DNA of 64,000 nucleotides from Bacillota bacterium (GTDB lineage Bacteria > Bacillota > Bacilli > Paenibacillales > NBRC-103111). Positions within the stretch are counted from its first letter, which is position 1; every line of letters begins with the position of its first letter. Below, in pieces: positions 8,729 through 15,964 of the stretch. The notes beneath the pieces are model-generated. The model was given only the letters and a program-made list of their open reading frames with translations. It had not been told where the DNA came from and did no database searches. The stretch spans positions 24,181-88,180 of the forward strand of contig JAEWIS010000049.1 of assembly GCA_023386955.1 (NCBI GenBank), given 5' to 3'. Position numbers and translations under genes: made by a program.

Positions 8729-9523
8729 TTAGAATATGGTAGGCACCATTCCCCCGTCCATCCGGATTGGAGAGCCCCTGAACGCAGACGCATGGGGGCT
8801 GCATAGGAATACAGCCAATCTGCCGATTTCCGCAGGGCGGATAAACCGCTGAATCTCCGATTGGGGCAGGCTGGAGGCCATGAACGCCTTTTCTTTTTCG
8901 GAAAAGGTTAACTCTTCGTTAGCATACAACCCCTCTATGATGTTCTGCACCTGCTCGGACAGGGTTGGTCCAGGCATAATCGTGTTCACCGTCACCTCTG
9001 TCCCCCGGGTTAAATCCGACAAGCTTTTGGACAGGGACAGCAACGCGGATTTGGTCATGGCATATTGCGGCATTTGACCGGAGGGCATAACCGCCTCTTC
9101 ACTGGCGATGAACAGCACCCGGCCGGATTGATTATCTATCATTTGGGGCAGATAGAATCGGGACAGGCCATGGGCGGCAAAAACGTTGGTGCGAAAGTAT
9201 CTCTCCAGCACCGCATCATCCACATCCTCATGCTTCATAAGCTCGTAGATGCCCATATTGTTCACCAGAATATCCACCTGGGGGAACTTCCGGAACAGCG
9301 CTTCCCGCTGACCAATGTCCACAAGATCAGCTGCGGCATTCTGCGGGCTGGTATCGGGGAAAGCAGATTTCAGCTCCTTCACCGTCTGCTCCGCTTCCTC
9401 CTCGCTGCGGCCGTTCACATATACATGCACACCTTCTTTGGCAAGCTCAAAGGCGATGGCCTTTCCGATCCCTTTGGTTGAACCTGTAACCAGAGCTGTT
9501 TTGTTGTGTAATCCCATATCCAT
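8729..9523 (-). CDS. SDR family NAD(P)-dependent oxidoreductase
   Basis: About 264 residues with the classical short-chain dehydrogenase layout: cofactor motif 'TGSTKGIG', structural motif 'NNMG', catalytic serine in 'LFIASEEA', and catalytic 'YAMTK' (YxxxK). The C-terminal 'PAEIGRLAVFLCSPHASAF' and 'MDGGMVPTIF' are usual family endings. The ATG at 9523 is preceded by AAGGAG at 9 bases; the frame upstream to 9556 is not needed. The arginine after the glycine motif in 'NGRSEEEAEQT' suggests NADP. The substrate is unknown. An AraC-type regulator lies directly upstream on the same strand and may control it. Confidence 0.9.
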   Translation of the reverse strand: MDMGLHNKTALVTGSTKGIGKAIAFELAKEGVHVYVNGRSEEEAEQTVKELKSAFPDTSPQNAAADLVDIGQREALFRKFPQVDILVNNMGIYELMKHEDVDDAVLERYFRTNVFAAHGLSRFYLPQMIDNQSGRVLFIASEEAVMPSGQMPQYAMTKSALLSLSKSLSDLTRGTEVTVNTIMPGPTLSEQVQNIIEGLYANEELTFSEKEKAFMASSLPQSEIQRFIRPAEIGRLAVFLCSPHASAFRGSPIRMDGGMVPTIF

Positions 9524-9648
9524 GCCAGATGTCTCCTTCCAAGGCAGTTTGTTCAATGGATCGAGACTATCTTACCTTGGAGGGACGGCTGAAGTAACTA
9601 GCGGGCAACGCCAACATTCTAGCTGGACACGCCAATCACTATTCTCGG

Positions 9649-10644
9649 TTAAATGATGCCAACTCCGGTATGAAGCAAACGCCAATTGGAGGGGGTATCG
9701 CCTTCCCAGGACCGGAACGCCCGGTAGAAGGAATTCTGGTCTTCGTAACCGATAAGGAAGGCCACCTCCTTCAGGTCCAGTGACGGGTCCGTCAGGTATA
9801 TCCGTGCCAGCTCATGCCTGGCTTCGGATAAAAGAAGCTTGAAGCTGGTATTTTCCCCGGCCAGCTGGCGCTGCAGAGTACGGGCACTTACCCCCAGCTC
9901 CCTGGCAACTGTCTGCACATCCGGAACCCCGGCGGTAAGGCTGCGTTTTAGAATCCATTTCACGGCTTCGGTTGTGGAGCGGGACTGCTGCTCTTCCAAC
10001 GAACGCTCCACAGCGGGAGTCAGAATATCCAGCAATTCATCATTGTACGTAAGAAACGGCCGGTCCAAATCCCTGCGTTGCAGCACCAGCCGGTTGTTGG
10101 ACGCACAGGTCCGTACCGGACATCCGAAATATGCCTCCAGTGCCTGCACATCTCCCATCGCCTGGGCAAATTCCACCCCCCGCGCGGTAAGCGGCAGTCC
10201 TGTTCCCCGGCGGCCCAGCTCCAGGAGGAATGCCAGTGTGATGCCAGTGAGCACGGGTGGTCCAGCTTCACCGGGAGTTGACCAGGCCAATTCAATGATG
10301 CAGGAATCCCCTTCCTCGGTGATCCGCAGGCTTTCGGGAGGACACATCTGTTTATAACGGACCATCCGGTTCAGCGCATCGCCGTAACTGCGGGCATGAT
10401 AGGTTGCCAGGACGGAGGGAGGGTATTGGGCGGTTTCAAAGGCAGCCGCCAGCCGGATGATGGCTTGCGCCGTGTCCCCGGTAACATCCGCATAGGCCTG
10501 CCACACGGCATAATATTGGGGTGCAGTCAGGACCGGCTGCGTCGCAACACTAAGCGGCAGCCCCGCTTTAAGGGCTATTTCCTCTGCAGCAATGCCCAGT
10601 TGGCCCAAGCCGGCCCAGAAGCCAGGGGGCATTCTAATATTCAT
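9649..10644 (-). CDS. AraC family transcriptional regulator (OruR/arabinose-binding-like N-domain)
   Basis: About 331 residues. The C-terminal third is an AraC-type double helix-turn-helix: 'VARELGVSARTLQRQL' and 'DLKEVAFLIGYEDQNSFYRAF'. The N-terminal two thirds match the pattern of the domain found in OruR and related regulators ('YYAVWQAYADVTGD', 'YGDALNRMVRYKQM'). The ATG at 10644 shares its A with the TGA stop of the upstream membrane-protein gene, so translation is likely coupled; the longer frame reaching 10749 would overlap that gene. The probable target is the SDR gene 125 bases downstream or its own unit. The effector is unknown. Confidence 0.88.
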   Translation of the reverse strand: MNIRMPPGFWAGLGQLGIAAEEIALKAGLPLSVATQPVLTAPQYYAVWQAYADVTGDTAQAIIRLAAAFETAQYPPSVLATYHARSYGDALNRMVRYKQMCPPESLRITEEGDSCIIELAWSTPGEAGPPVLTGITLAFLLELGRRGTGLPLTARGVEFAQAMGDVQALEAYFGCPVRTCASNNRLVLQRRDLDRPFLTYNDELLDILTPAVERSLEEQQSRSTTEAVKWILKRSLTAGVPDVQTVARELGVSARTLQRQLAGENTSFKLLLSEARHELARIYLTDPSLDLKEVAFLIGYEDQNSFYRAFRSWEGDTPSNWRLLHTGVGII

Positions 10645-11285
10645 CACACGTTCCCAACCTTCCTGTCCAGCAATCGAATCCCCACCAGCATCAGCCAAGC
10701 GGTGAAAACAAGCTGTATCGCCAATACCGCCCCATTCCCCATCAGCCACGGGTAGGCGCCAGCAAAGGCTAACACTCCTGTCAAAAACCCCAGATAAGCC
10801 GCGGGTTTGCCGATTGGACTTTTCCGGATGGCAAAGGACAAGAGGATGATAGCTAAGCCAAATATAAGAAAAGCCAAATGTAATCCTCCATAGTACAGGC
10901 TCAGCACAAGCCTATAGCTTTCGGGAGACAACTCGATATCATAAACGGGATAGACCAGCCGGCCCAACACCACAACCAGGATCATATAAACAGGGACGTT
11001 TAGAGCCAATAAGCCACAGCCCAATAAGGCTTTGATCAGATCCGTCTTCGCCAGCACCCGGTATATAGCAACAACGGCGGGAATCAGCAGCAGCGCGGCA
11101 AACACCAACAGTTCATCCGCCATGGAAAGCTGGAGCTTCCATTCCGCCAGCCAGGCCAAAAGCTCCCCGTCCGGCGCCGGGGGATGGGGTACGGGCAAAA
11201 GAAACAGCTGCTGCGCCAAAAATAAAATCCCGGAGAGAATACAGGCTATCCCTCCAAATTGAATCACGCCCATCTTCGATTTCAT
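10644..11285 (-). CDS. Multi-pass membrane protein of unknown function
   Basis: About 213 residues with six hydrophobic stretches, starting 'MGVIQFGGIACILSGILFL' and ending in a short basic tail. Two short loops contain 'VPHPPAPDGELLAW' and 'YDIELSPESYRL'. The pattern resembles DUF4386/DUF998-like integral membrane proteins, but I cannot place it firmly. The start at 11285 has GAGAGGGG about 11 bases upstream; the track of open frame upstream to 11372 overlaps a terminator. Its stop overlaps the start of the AraC regulator, so the two are a coupled pair and the membrane protein could act with the regulator or be its target. Confidence 0.75.
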   Translation of the reverse strand: MKSKMGVIQFGGIACILSGILFLAQQLFLLPVPHPPAPDGELLAWLAEWKLQLSMADELLVFAALLLIPAVVAIYRVLAKTDLIKALLGCGLLALNVPVYMILVVVLGRLVYPVYDIELSPESYRLVLSLYYGGLHLAFLIFGLAIILLSFAIRKSPIGKPAAYLGFLTGVLAFAGAYPWLMGNGAVLAIQLVFTAWLMLVGIRLLDRKVGNV

Positions 11286-11356
11286 ACCATGCGGTACCCC
11301 TCTCATTCCGGGTTTGTCCGGACAATGTTCATCCCAGACAATTTTACCACATGCAA

Positions 11357-11387
11357 GAAAAAACTCCCTCATCTATTGATGAGAGAG
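11357..11387 (-). terminator. Terminator of the VOC gene 11401-11850
   Basis: On the minus strand CTCTCTCATC pairs with GATGAGGGAG across a 4-base loop and is followed by six T. It ends the transcript of the minus-strand VOC gene. Confidence 0.75.
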
Positions 11388-11400
11388 GTTCAATCAGCAC

Positions 11401-11850
11401 TTACTTCAGTCTTTCATCATACATCAATTGGATCTGAATGCCGAAGGGGTCTTGGACAATGCCATAGGCTTTGCTGAACACATTCGGTCCCAGCGGGAGA
11501 ATCACGGTCACTCGGTCATCTCCGGTCAAGCTGTTATAAAATTCGTTGATCTCCTCCAGATCCGCACTCTGTATGCATAGTGAAGTGTTATTGCCCACCG
11601 TATACGCCTCTCCGGCATCCATCGTCTCCTCCGCCAGCATAATCTTGGTTTTGCCGATGGTCAGCACTGAGTGGGTGACGTGGTTCCTGTTTTCGTCGGT
11701 CAGCCTCACGGAGCTGTCCCGTTTAGCCATGTCCTCATAGGTAATAAGCAGGTGCTGCTCAGCCTTAAGGTGCTTTTTGTAGAAATCCACCGCTTCCTTC
11801 GCTCTGCCGTTCATAGACAGGAAAATTGCGGCTTCCAGGGTTGCGCTCAT
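11401..11850 (-). CDS. VOC (glyoxalase/bleomycin-resistance) family protein, PhnB-like
   Basis: A 149-residue single-domain protein starting 'MSATLEAAIFLSMNGRAKEA' with the typical PhnB pattern 'AVDFYKKHLKAEQHLL' and the end 'PFGIQIQLMYDERL'. The ATG at 11850 is preceded by AAGGAG at 8 bases; the long upstream frame to 12042 runs through the promoter of the opposite gene and is rejected. VOC domains of this size dimerise; many PhnB-like ones lack metal ligands and their roles are unknown. It is transcribed divergently from a WYL regulator, and that pairing suggests the regulator controls it. Confidence 0.85.
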   Translation of the reverse strand: MSATLEAAIFLSMNGRAKEAVDFYKKHLKAEQHLLITYEDMAKRDSSVRLTDENRNHVTHSVLTIGKTKIMLAEETMDAGEAYTVGNNTSLCIQSADLEEINEFYNSLTGDDRVTVILPLGPNVFSKAYGIVQDPFGIQIQLMYDERLK

Positions 11851-11899
11851 TGTTCCATCTCCTTTTCGGACTATAGGATAACGGCCAACTGTCATTCCA

Positions 11900-11928
11900 T
11901 TGAGCAGCCGCCGTAAGCCCAGTATAAT
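11900..11928 (+). promoter_or_regulatory. Predicted sigma-A promoter for the WYL regulator
   Basis: TTGAGC (11900-11905) and a perfect TATAAT (11923-11928) are separated by 17 bases, about 45 bases before the start codon at 11974. Confidence 0.6.
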
Positions 11929-11973
11929 ATAAAAAGGTTTCAAAAATTGACACCTTATATAGGAGCCAAAATA

Positions 11974-12912
11974 ATGAAAAGACCGGAGCGTCTGCACGAA
12001 ATGATGCGTTATCTGAACAACCGGGAAATCTTCAATCTCCATGACTTAATGGATGAATACAGCATCTCCAAAAGCACAGCCCTCCGGGATATTGAAGCCT
12101 TGGAGCAGCTTGGCATGCCGATTTATTCCGAACACGGCAGGAACGGTGGGTATGGTATTCTGAAGAACAGCCTGCTTTCCCCTATTTCCTTCACCATGGA
12201 TGAGATTTACGCCCTTTATTTTGCCATGCTTACCCTGGAGGCTTACGAATCTACCCCGTTTCATCTTAACATCCAGAAGCTGCACGAAAAGTTTGAGCGC
12301 TGCCTTTCGGAGAACCAGCAAAAGCAGATTCAGCGCATGAAAAAGGTGCTTCAATTTGAAGTGGTTCCCCATAAGCACGCCAGTTTATTCTTGGACAAAA
12401 TTCTCAAAAGCATTCTGAATGAAAACAGCTGTACCATCCTTTACTCCAAACCTGGGCAAAAGAAATCCATTCCAGTGCAATTCTACAAAATATCCGCCCG
12501 GTTTGGCCAATGGTATGCCTCGGGAATGGAGCTGGCGTCCTGCCGCCACCGGGTTTTCCGCTGTGACCGGATTGAAGAAGTGGAAGAAATGGAGACCCGG
12601 CCGCCTTTTACCCTTGACGAGCTTCTGGCCCGTTCGGTGGACATCTACCGTTCGGAACAAAGCATCCCTTATGAAGTGGAAATCTCGGCGGAAGCCAAGG
12701 ATCTGTTCCATAAGGAGCATTACCCTTCCATGACGCTGGAGGAGGGAGAGCCCCCGGTAATCAGAGGCTTCTACAACCCGGGTGAGGAGGGTTTTACCGC
12801 TGCTTATTTCACCCGGTTCGGCACGCATGTCTTGTCAGTCAAGCCGGACCCGCTTAAGCAGCTGATCCGGGATCACCTGAATAGTCTGCTGCGGCATTAT
12901 CAGACCCTATAA
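11974..12912 (+). CDS. WYL-domain transcriptional regulator (YafY/DeoR-like)
   Basis: About 312 residues. An N-terminal winged helix ('NLHDLMDEYSISKSTALRDI') is followed by the linker 'HGRNGGYGIL' and a WYL domain beginning near 'CTILYSKPGQKKSIPVQFYK', where the signature appears as 'GQWYASG'. The C-terminal WCX-like part ends 'RDHLNSLLRHYQTL'. The ATG at 11974 has AGGAG 8 bases upstream and is preferred over the in-frame ATG at 11947. WYL regulators bind nucleic-acid-like or small ligands and usually act on adjacent genes. The divergent VOC gene at 11401-11850 is the obvious candidate target. Confidence 0.9.
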   Translation: MKRPERLHEMMRYLNNREIFNLHDLMDEYSISKSTALRDIEALEQLGMPIYSEHGRNGGYGILKNSLLSPISFTMDEIYALYFAMLTLEAYESTPFHLNIQKLHEKFERCLSENQQKQIQRMKKVLQFEVVPHKHASLFLDKILKSILNENSCTILYSKPGQKKSIPVQFYKISARFGQWYASGMELASCRHRVFRCDRIEEVEEMETRPPFTLDELLARSVDIYRSEQSIPYEVEISAEAKDLFHKEHYPSMTLEEGEPPVIRGFYNPGEEGFTAAYFTRFGTHVLSVKPDPLKQLIRDHLNSLLRHYQTL

Positions 12913-13075
12913 TCCTGTGGAGATGGGCTTCCATAATGTCCATTTCAACTTCCGCTTGTATCAAACCCGGATCGCCGAAATCTTCCAAGGGGAAACCCCC
13001 AGCCGCAACAACGGACAGCTGGCGGTGGTTCCGCCTCCCCAAGGCTTCCCGGTTGTAACGGGGCTGACTTTTTAA
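12913..13075 (+). pseudogene. Possible gene remnant between the WYL and YdeI-like genes
   Basis: Directly after the WYL stop a frame stays open to TAA at 13073-13075 and reads as protein-like sequence ('MGFHNVHFNFRLYQTRIAEI', then 'NNGQLAVVPPPQGFPVV'). There is no plausible start or ribosome site. It may be the 3' end of a lost gene. I cannot name a family. Confidence 0.25.
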
Positions 13076-13095
13076 TGTCACAATCAATACCCGCT

Positions 13096-13569
13096 TTACG
13101 AGCCGGAGCCTGCCTGCTGCTGAGCCGGCTCCAATTTGCCGCATAAAGCCGCGATCCGGTTATGCCGGGTTTCTTCTTTTTTGGCCAGCTCGATGAACTG
13201 GATCTGCTCGCGCTTTAAGTAATCCGGCTGATTCAGGAAAGCCTCCAGCACCTGCCGGCTCTCCAAACCTTCCTCAATATAGGCCGGCAAAACGACCTGA
13301 CGGATTTCCTTGTTCTCCTTCAGGACCACATGGACACAATCCCCAAGCTCCTTGCCCACTGCCCGCCGGATCATCTCGTTATAAACAAAGTAATGCCCGT
13401 TTTTGGAGGGAAGCAGAGTATGCTCGAAAGCATGGCCGTCAACCGTGATGTGGACAGGCACCTTTCCGTTTGTGCCGAAGGCTTCTCCGGCGGACTGTGG
13501 AAAGTAAACCACCTTCCATTTCATTTTCCCCTCCAGCATTCGGATTCCGCTGTCAAACTCATACACCAT
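13096..13569 (-). CDS. DUF1905 / YdeI-OmdA domain protein
   Basis: About 157 residues. The first 90 residues form a small beta-rich DUF1905-type domain ('VVYFPQSAGEAFGTNGKVPV', 'GHYFVYNEMIRRAVGKELGD', 'VVLKENKE'). The C-terminal helical part 'VLEAFLNQPDYLKREQIQFI' followed by 'KKEETRHNRIAALCGKL' is the YdeI/OmpD-associated (OmdA) domain, which is linked with bacteriocin protection in Gram-negative bacteria by name only. The ATG at 13569 has GGAGG at a good distance; a GTG one codon earlier is possible. It follows the SMI1/KNR4 gene by 13 bases, so it is probably cotranscribed with it. Confidence 0.82.
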   Translation of the reverse strand: MVYEFDSGIRMLEGKMKWKVVYFPQSAGEAFGTNGKVPVHITVDGHAFEHTLLPSKNGHYFVYNEMIRRAVGKELGDCVHVVLKENKEIRQVVLPAYIEEGLESRQVLEAFLNQPDYLKREQIQFIELAKKEETRHNRIAALCGKLEPAQQQAGSGS

Positions 13570-13582
13570 CACGCTTCCCTCC

Positions 13583-14068
13583 TTATTCGGGATACTTCAG
13601 ATTGGCCATAAACTCTGAAAAGGAATTGGCTACCTTGAAGGTATTGTTATCCTCGGTAGACTCTTCAAAAACGAAGTCATCAGAGAAAAGATCACAAGCA
13701 TAAATTCCCCCAGTACCATCATCCTCCGTTAACAGCATGATGAATAAACCGCCTACACCACCCGTATAACAATCTCCTATCATCAAGGTGGTCCCGTCGA
13801 GACCGTAATTGAAATTGTAATGATAGTTTTTCTCCAGACAGGTCCCTTGGGGAGTATTAAAATCCAGCCCATACAACGTGTTCAACTCAACAGTTTTATT
13901 GATCCCGGGAATAACAAAACAAGGTTCCCCCCTGAAGATTACTCCGTTGTAATCAAGCAAAAACTGCCGGTAATCCATTGGTAGCTCGACTCCTATTTTC
14001 TCACAGAACGCATCGATCCTAGCCGTAGCCGCTTGAGGGCCCCGTTGTTTCATCGATTCTTCCTTCAT
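13583..14068 (-). CDS. SMI1/KNR4 (SUKH) family protein
   Basis: About 161 residues with the SUKH core: an N-terminal helix 'ARIDAFCEKIGVELPMDYRQ', then 'FLLDYNGVIFRG', a central strand region 'YNFNYGLDGTTLMIGDCYTG' with the typical small-residue turn, and a C-terminal helix 'KVANSFSEFMANL'. Bacterial SUKH proteins are often immunity proteins of contact-dependent polymorphic toxins, but many are solitary and of unknown role. The ATG at 14068 is preferred because of a purine-rich site (GAAGGGGGAAG); a GTG at 14107 overlapping the ankyrin gene stop is an alternative. No toxin gene is visible next to it. Confidence 0.87.
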   Translation of the reverse strand: MKEESMKQRGPQAATARIDAFCEKIGVELPMDYRQFLLDYNGVIFRGEPCFVIPGINKTVELNTLYGLDFNTPQGTCLEKNYHYNFNYGLDGTTLMIGDCYTGGVGGLFIMLLTEDDGTGGIYACDLFSDDFVFEESTEDNNTFKVANSFSEFMANLKYPE

Positions 14069-14103
14069 CTTCGCTTCCCCCTTCACAATTCTTCGTTCAC
14101 CCG

Positions 14104-15945
14104 TCACCAGAACAATTCCATACTTTGCTTGTATCGGGCGAGCTCTTCTACATCAGGATTTAACCGCTCTGCCATCTCCAAGACCTGATCAAGCCCGTCC
14201 ACTTCACGCATATGGAATTGAACAAGTGTGTGCCCCAAATGGTTCACTTCCAGCAGTCCCTCTTCCCGGATATCCTCCAGACACTGCAAGGCCGTTTCCT
14301 TAAGTTGGTCCAAATAGTCATCCTGATCAAACGGCAATTTCTTCAATAGTGAAGGAAGCAAAGCAAATGCATCCTCCGCTAAATTCCATTTCCCCGATTC
14401 ATCTATGATATACCGGAGGCTTTCATCAACATTTGCCTTGGCATATTCCTCCTCGGTTGAAAGGACAGTCCAAAAAACAGAAGATTCTCCATCATGATCA
14501 AAAGCCAGTGTAAACTGGTAGGCGGTTTCGCTGGAAAAATGAGTCGCTGCATATTCCAATGCCACACGCACAGCAGCCCGCAGATTCAAAGCAAACGCTG
14601 CGTATTTAGCTTTCGGTTTCTGCCGCTTTCCTTGTTTTGTTGCCAGCTTATTCTCCGACTTCAGCCTGGTGTACAGTTCGACGTAGCTCTCATATTTTTC
14701 TATTTCCGCTTTATCCGGCTCCCGGAGCGGATAATCCTGCAATACAATGCCCTTTTCTATGGCCACCTTTTCCAAATATTCAGCCACATCCGATTTTCCG
14801 TCCGATACAGCCAATGAAATAGGATTAAGACTAGTTCTCCAGCCTTTGTATTCATAATAGACGTTTATGCTTGACCCGGCCTCCACCAAAGTCTTTACCA
14901 GATCATAAGAAACCTTGTCCTTACTGAACCGAATTGCCATTTGCAATAAATCCCCTTTTTTATCCTGTGCCGCCGTGTGGGGATATTCCTTCAACAAATA
15001 CAAGGCAACCTCTACATTGCTTTTGGCAATGGCAACTCCAACCCCCGGAAGTTTGATGCCGTTATACGAAGTCTTAACAGATTGCAAGGGGTCCGCCCCG
15101 CCCTGGATCATCCCCTTAATCATCCCGACTGTTCCTTTTTCGCACATAAAATGAAGTGCTGTTCCATTTTCAAAAATGGGTTCGCGAAGTGCTGCTCCGC
15201 CGGTATTTGAAAAAAAGCCCACCATTGCTTCGTTTTTTCTGCGGACGCCTTGAATGAGAACATTCTTGAAAAACCACAAATCCCCCTTTGTCAGTGGCTG
15301 CTGCCGGTTCTCAGTGGGTGCAGTTCCCGCGGGAACGGCAACCTCTTGTTTACGGCTGGCTTGTTCGATCAAGGAATAAATGCTGGCTGCCTCCTGCTCC
15401 CACTGGCTTCCCTGGAAGAAATCGCGGAAAAGCAGCGCGTAAGACAAAACATTCTGCGCCTTTTCAAAAAAGGGATGCTCATAAGTTACAGACAAATCCA
15501 AATTTTTTTCCACCAAAACCCGGACCAGATCCAAATTCAATGTGAGGATGGCATAAAAATAAGGGTTGTTAAGGAAGGCATCCGTCCGGAAATCGTTCAT
15601 ATGTTTGGCCATTCTCACGGGGAGATTTTCACTTCCCGGGTTCATAACGGCATTACAAAAGGCCGGAATGCCTAACGTATCATCCAGTTGATTAAAGTCA
15701 GCCCCTTTTTCTATCAAGTAGACAATCATCTCGGGGCTTACACTATAGATGTCTACCATCTTCCCAATTACATTTTTATCCCTCTCCGATCTTGGCTTCG
15801 AATAATATGGGAGTTGAAAAAGATCCGGACACTTCTCCAAAAGCTTGTCTACATCTGTCTTGTTGTTTTCATATACGGCATCATAAATGCCCTCATAATA
15901 ATTCTTTAATTCTTTTTTTGTGTATGTATTTTGTAGATGTGCCAA
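14104..15945 (-). CDS. Ankyrin-repeat protein with a DUF4303-like C-terminal domain
   Basis: 613 residues, probably cytoplasmic, with no signal peptide. Ankyrin-like helix pairs are seen at about residues 70-100 ('VSPEMIVYLIEKGADFNQLD'), 150-180 ('NPYFYAILTLNLDLVRVLVE'), 255-290 ('NGTALHFMCEKGTVGMIKGM') and 330-390. A charged linker ('LATKQGKRQKPKAKYAAFA') leads into a C-terminal domain (about 440-600) whose 'AVRVALEYAATHFSSETAYQ' and 'DESGKWNLAEDAFALLPSLL' stretches resemble DUF4303 immunity-like proteins. It begins 19 bases after the stop of the hybrid kinase gene and is followed by the SMI1/KNR4 gene. Both families are common as immunity proteins of polymorphic toxins; that role here is inference only. 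Confidence 0.75.
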   Translation of the reverse strand: MAHLQNTYTKKELKNYYEGIYDAVYENNKTDVDKLLEKCPDLFQLPYYSKPRSERDKNVIGKMVDIYSVSPEMIVYLIEKGADFNQLDDTLGIPAFCNAVMNPGSENLPVRMAKHMNDFRTDAFLNNPYFYAILTLNLDLVRVLVEKNLDLSVTYEHPFFEKAQNVLSYALLFRDFFQGSQWEQEAASIYSLIEQASRKQEVAVPAGTAPTENRQQPLTKGDLWFFKNVLIQGVRRKNEAMVGFFSNTGGAALREPIFENGTALHFMCEKGTVGMIKGMIQGGADPLQSVKTSYNGIKLPGVGVAIAKSNVEVALYLLKEYPHTAAQDKKGDLLQMAIRFSKDKVSYDLVKTLVEAGSSINVYYEYKGWRTSLNPISLAVSDGKSDVAEYLEKVAIEKGIVLQDYPLREPDKAEIEKYESYVELYTRLKSENKLATKQGKRQKPKAKYAAFALNLRAAVRVALEYAATHFSSETAYQFTLAFDHDGESSVFWTVLSTEEEYAKANVDESLRYIIDESGKWNLAEDAFALLPSLLKKLPFDQDDYLDQLKETALQCLEDIREEGLLEVNHLGHTLVQFHMREVDGLDQVLEMAERLNPDVEELARYKQSMELFW

Positions 15946-15964
15946 TGAGCATCTCTCCTTTTAT

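Noticed and set aside
10645..10749. N-terminal extension of the AraC gene
   Set aside because: It overlaps the membrane-protein gene in another frame; the TGATG junction at 10644 is a normal coupled start.
11851..12042. N-terminal extension of the VOC gene to 12042
   Set aside because: It would run through the promoter and start of the divergent WYL gene; ATG at 11850 has a good ribosome site.
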